Assembly: GCF_032854445.1 (NCBI RefSeq)
Contig: NC_088301.1
Coordinates: forward strand, 56,618,512 to 56,682,511
Reading direction: 5' to 3'
Source of the DNA: Liolophura sinensis
Taxonomy: Eukaryota; Mollusca; Polyplacophora; Chitonida; Chitonidae
DNA: 64,000 nucleotides
The position numbers and the translations under genes are program-made. The notes under the pieces were generated by a model that saw nothing but the letters and a program-made list of their open reading frames with translations, did not search any database and was not told the DNA's origin. The first letter of the stretch is position 1; the number at the start of each line of letters is the position of its first letter. This document shows, in pieces, positions 60,837 through 64,000 of the stretch.

Positions 60837-62489
60837 ATTTCATACCTTGCTTGACTTTTCCTCAATAAGGTTGTGCAGTAGTTTGATGTGTATTGTTTAT
60901 AGCCAGTTTTAGTGTATAACACCAAGCTTTAGTTGTTACAAATACCATTTCATTAATATTCTACAATCATGTTGTCATTTTATATGTATATTATCTTATT
61001 ATTGCATGCTTTTCGTAATTTGCTGATGTATATCCCAATTATTCCCACAACACACAACCGTTGTTGCTGACACGTGGCATATATGGCCCAGCCCCGTGTT
61101 ATACATCAAAATTGTTAGCGAGTTTTGGGAAATTGTGTTTACTCTTTCAAACAATTACCTTGGAGTGCAGTCTTTTAAAATGTGTTATGTATTTGTTTAT
61201 TATGACACAGGCATTGCATCAATGTGTTGCAAGTATGCAGAGGTGAGAACCTTCAAGTCTTGATTACACTATTTAATACATGTATATGAACTAAATCTAT
61301 CCAATTATGAGCATGTCTTTAAAGAAATGTAATCCAGTGCCATGCCTTCGTCCATTTATTTGTGACTAAGATGTAGTCTGGAATTGATCAGACAGGTAAC
61401 CAAAATGTTTTCACTTGATCGAGACTTGACAGAAAACAGCGGTAGGCAGAGCTAGTTATTTAGTATCATTTGCTTCATGTCAAGCTAAAGTTATACGTAC
61501 ATGTACAGCACATAATAATTATGTAGCACATTTTCTTTCATTTGCAAGGTGTAAATTTTGACACATCAGGTTCGCTATATTTTTTTAAGTGGAAACTTTA
61601 CAGTTTTAGTCAAGCCCTTGACCACTGTCTTAATTTTCCAATAAGAGTTGAAGAAGTTGAGTAAAGTGTAAGGATTAGTATTGTGTGTATGTAATGCAAT
61701 GTGCAGCATAATACATACCCACGTACACCTGATAAGCAAGTCTGACGGTGTCAGAACTATGATGTATGAACTATGTATGTACATAGGCCTGCAGGTAGGG
61801 TTTGTTGTTTGTGACTTTCACATTTTGCATGCAAACCTAACATTTCTTAATTAAATAGCTGTCCTCTCTGTATTTGCTTAGTTGGTAGTCCACACATGAA
61901 TTGTTTATGAACAAGCTCTTTACTATGTCTACAATGCAATGGGATTAAGCTGTGCTGGCTCGAAGAGACCAACCCTCCTGCAAACAACTCAACAAAGTTT
62001 CTATCCATTAGTCTGCAAACTGTTTCTATTCGAATGACATAAACAGCTCTTATAAATAACTATGAGCTCAATCTACAACAGAGTTATTTTATTTACAATC
62101 AGCTGGACCAAATTCTCTTTTCAGTCAACATGTAAACAAAATTCTAGCAATGCAGTGTTGTTACATGAATGGAAAATTGTCCAAATTATTTCAGTACAGA
62201 AAGTTATCGTCAACAAGCGATGGCACTCCTGCTTTTAGCTCTTAAAATAAGAATGAGATTTCTAGTTATTTGATGTTATAGACATTTTCCAGTTAGTAAC
62301 AATTTGTAATAAAGTCTGATGATTTATTTGAATGTGTTGAGAATTTATTACCTGTTATGTCAGTTTTATGGTTAATTGCAGACAGCCATGTTGTTGTAAA
62401 GTTATTATCTTGCACTATAACCTTCCCAATTTTTCTTAAATGTATAGACTTCTAAAGTGCCATACTAAGTTTTATACATGAACTACTTT

Positions 62490-62495
62490 AATAAA
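62490..62495 (+). terminator. Candidate polyadenylation signal AATAAA
   Basis: TTTAATAAAAAG in AT-rich DNA; could end a long form of the sialomucin transcript. Confidence 0.25.
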
Positions 62496-62560
62496 AAGAA
62501 TCCAGTTTACATTTTATGTTGCATTGTTATCTTGTCTATACCAGTAACAAAAATGAATAA

Positions 62561-62785
62561 ATATTGGGGGTTGGAAGACTTTTTTGTGAACTACATAATA
62601 AGCCGAGACACAGGTCAGTATCAATGCCCTCTAACCCAGCTGCTGATAATCAAATAGCGTACACATCATTCAGATATCCACATGGTGGTGTTCTCAGAAG
62701 TTTAAATACCTCGCCTTTGGGGAGGCGATATTCAAGAGCATCTAAATTCGCACTGAAGGAAATCATTAAAAATGCAAAACTATAG
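62561..62785 (+). CDS. Unassigned open frame, possible terminal exon
   Basis: A frame of about 74 codons ending ALKEIIKNAKL and TAG. It has no ATG at its beginning; several AG dinucleotides near 62577-62607 could be acceptors. Composition looks coding (NKPRHRSVSMPSNPAADNQ, FRYPHGGVLRSLNTSPLGRR, with a basic YSRAS motif) but no family is recognised. It could be a terminal exon of a transcript from the left or a degenerate insertion. Confidence 0.3.
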   Translation: MLGVGRLFCELHNKPRHRSVSMPSNPAADNQIAYTSFRYPHGGVLRSLNTSPLGRRYSRASKFALKEIIKNAKL

Positions 62786-64000
62786 CACACATTCGGCTGG
62801 TTTTCCCTCAAAGTAAAACTGCACATGAACTTTTATCAAAATCTGATAATATTTGGAACATCAACCACTATCAGAATCTGGTGTATTGTTAAATATGCAA
62901 ATCTTATGCATGAATCTGGCATGCTTTTGTACCTGATCTGAAAGGCCAAAAAATGAATGTCATGATTCTTCTGAAATGAGTTTACAATATACAGAAAACC
63001 TGATCGACAGCCAAACAGAATCAATGAAATCAATGAATATTAAAGTCTTTTTGTACAGATCCCACTGGTATTCAACAATAAACTGAACATAGTTACACAA
63101 AAGGAGCCTGCACATGTGTTTCGGGTATTTGTACAGAGGAACGAGAGGCAATCATGCAAGCCCAGATGGAAAGAGTCCAGGAGCTGCTTTGGTTGTCTTA
63201 AGGCACAAACATTGCAGTAAAATTACAGCACCTATAAGAAAACATCTGCAGATGCCTTTCACATCAACCTTAGCAATTTAGCTTTTTTTTTTCAAATTCC
63301 CACATTATTGGAATTGAGGCAAATAATGTAACCATTTGGCTTGTTGGGAAAACTGTCACAATGAGTACTGGGGAGGGAAAGAAGCCACTGGAGGCAGACA
63401 ACTAGAGAGGAGACAAACCTGCATGGTTATTGTTTGGACATATTCACTTAATCACAGTTGTGGTGTCAAGTGATTTTCAGTGCTAAGAAGTCATTTTGAT
63501 CCACTGTCTACTTTCAGACACTCAGCAAAGCTGCAACCATAAAATCAACAACCACATAGCACTGAAACAGAGCTGAGCTGTGTGGCACTGTGAAGAAAAG
63601 TCCAATATTGTACAATACACTATTAAACAATCTGATGTCTTTGAATAATGATCAGTTTAAGGCAACGCCTTATTGTAGTCATAAAGCTCAAAGTATTGCA
63701 CAGAAGTCACACAGAACATTCTGGGACATCTGCATGGTATTGTGCAGTAACTGTTGAGTGCCCTGCTATAAAATGTCTTGATTTGTAGTAAATAATGCTT
63801 GCAACTTCAAAAATATAGGGATTATCCTGCTGGTGACTTGGTTACTGCCAAATAACAAAGCAACTTAGAAATGTTTCGACAAGAAATTCATGTCAATAAT
63901 TTACCACAGGCAGGAAAAAATAAATTTGCAAATAATTTATACAAAGAGACAGAATATTAAAAAAAGAAAATCAATCTGAAATGTTTATTAAACCCAAAAT
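62786..64000. other. AT-rich DNA to window edge, nothing recognised
   Basis: Only short open frames, no SINE or fold-back match noticed, no conserved peptide on either strand. Confidence 0.5.

Overview
This window is animal nuclear DNA. It is AT-rich, and every confidently identified gene is split by GT-AG introns. Dispersed tRNA-derived SINEs and fold-back elements fill introns and intergenic spaces. The protein families and repeat style suggest a lophotrochozoan, most likely a mollusc; this placement is inference. There are no prokaryotic operons, CRISPR arrays, rRNA genes or complete tRNA genes. All gene models were assembled by hand from conserved peptides, splice-site dinucleotides and codon phase.

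Layout: (1) 1-3101, minus strand: 5' part of ISY1 (spliceosome), running off the left edge. (2) 3102-3451: compact head-to-head promoter. (3) 3452-10776, plus: IMP4 (SSU processome, Brix family), with a 1-base frameshift in its last exon. (4) 10777-18270: no gene recognised, two dispersed repeats. (5) 18271-22963, minus: BORCS6 (lysosome-positioning BORC complex), with a probable GC-AG intron. (6) 23-27 kb: fold-back element, a possible orphan first exon and a hAT-like non-autonomous element. (7) 27644-35430, plus: NOL9 (polynucleotide 5'-kinase of pre-rRNA processing), 12 exons, about 701 aa. (8) 35.4-46.1 kb: SINE-rich intergenic DNA with one unexplained open frame and a G-quadruplex-like run. 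(9) 46113-58993, plus: an 11-exon gene for an approximately 800-aa type I membrane sialomucin. Its architecture is signal peptide, uromodulin-type D8C domain, Ser/Thr-rich mucin domain, cysteine-containing membrane-proximal domain with a dibasic RRKRR site, TM helix, and a cytoplasmic tail closely resembling podocalyxin/endoglycan and ending in the PDZ ligand DTKL. (10) 59-64 kb: 3' UTR and two unassigned open frames.

Three of the genes (ISY1, IMP4, NOL9) are nuclear RNA-processing housekeeping genes, and BORCS6 is an endolysosomal housekeeping gene; apart from the shared ISY1/IMP4 promoter I see no functional linkage. The most interesting item is the D8C plus CD34/podocalyxin-like sialomucin: its D8C module is carried on a symmetric phase 1-1 pair of exons, as expected for a shuffled domain, and its tail suggests that a CD34-family-like cytoplasmic module exists outside vertebrates.
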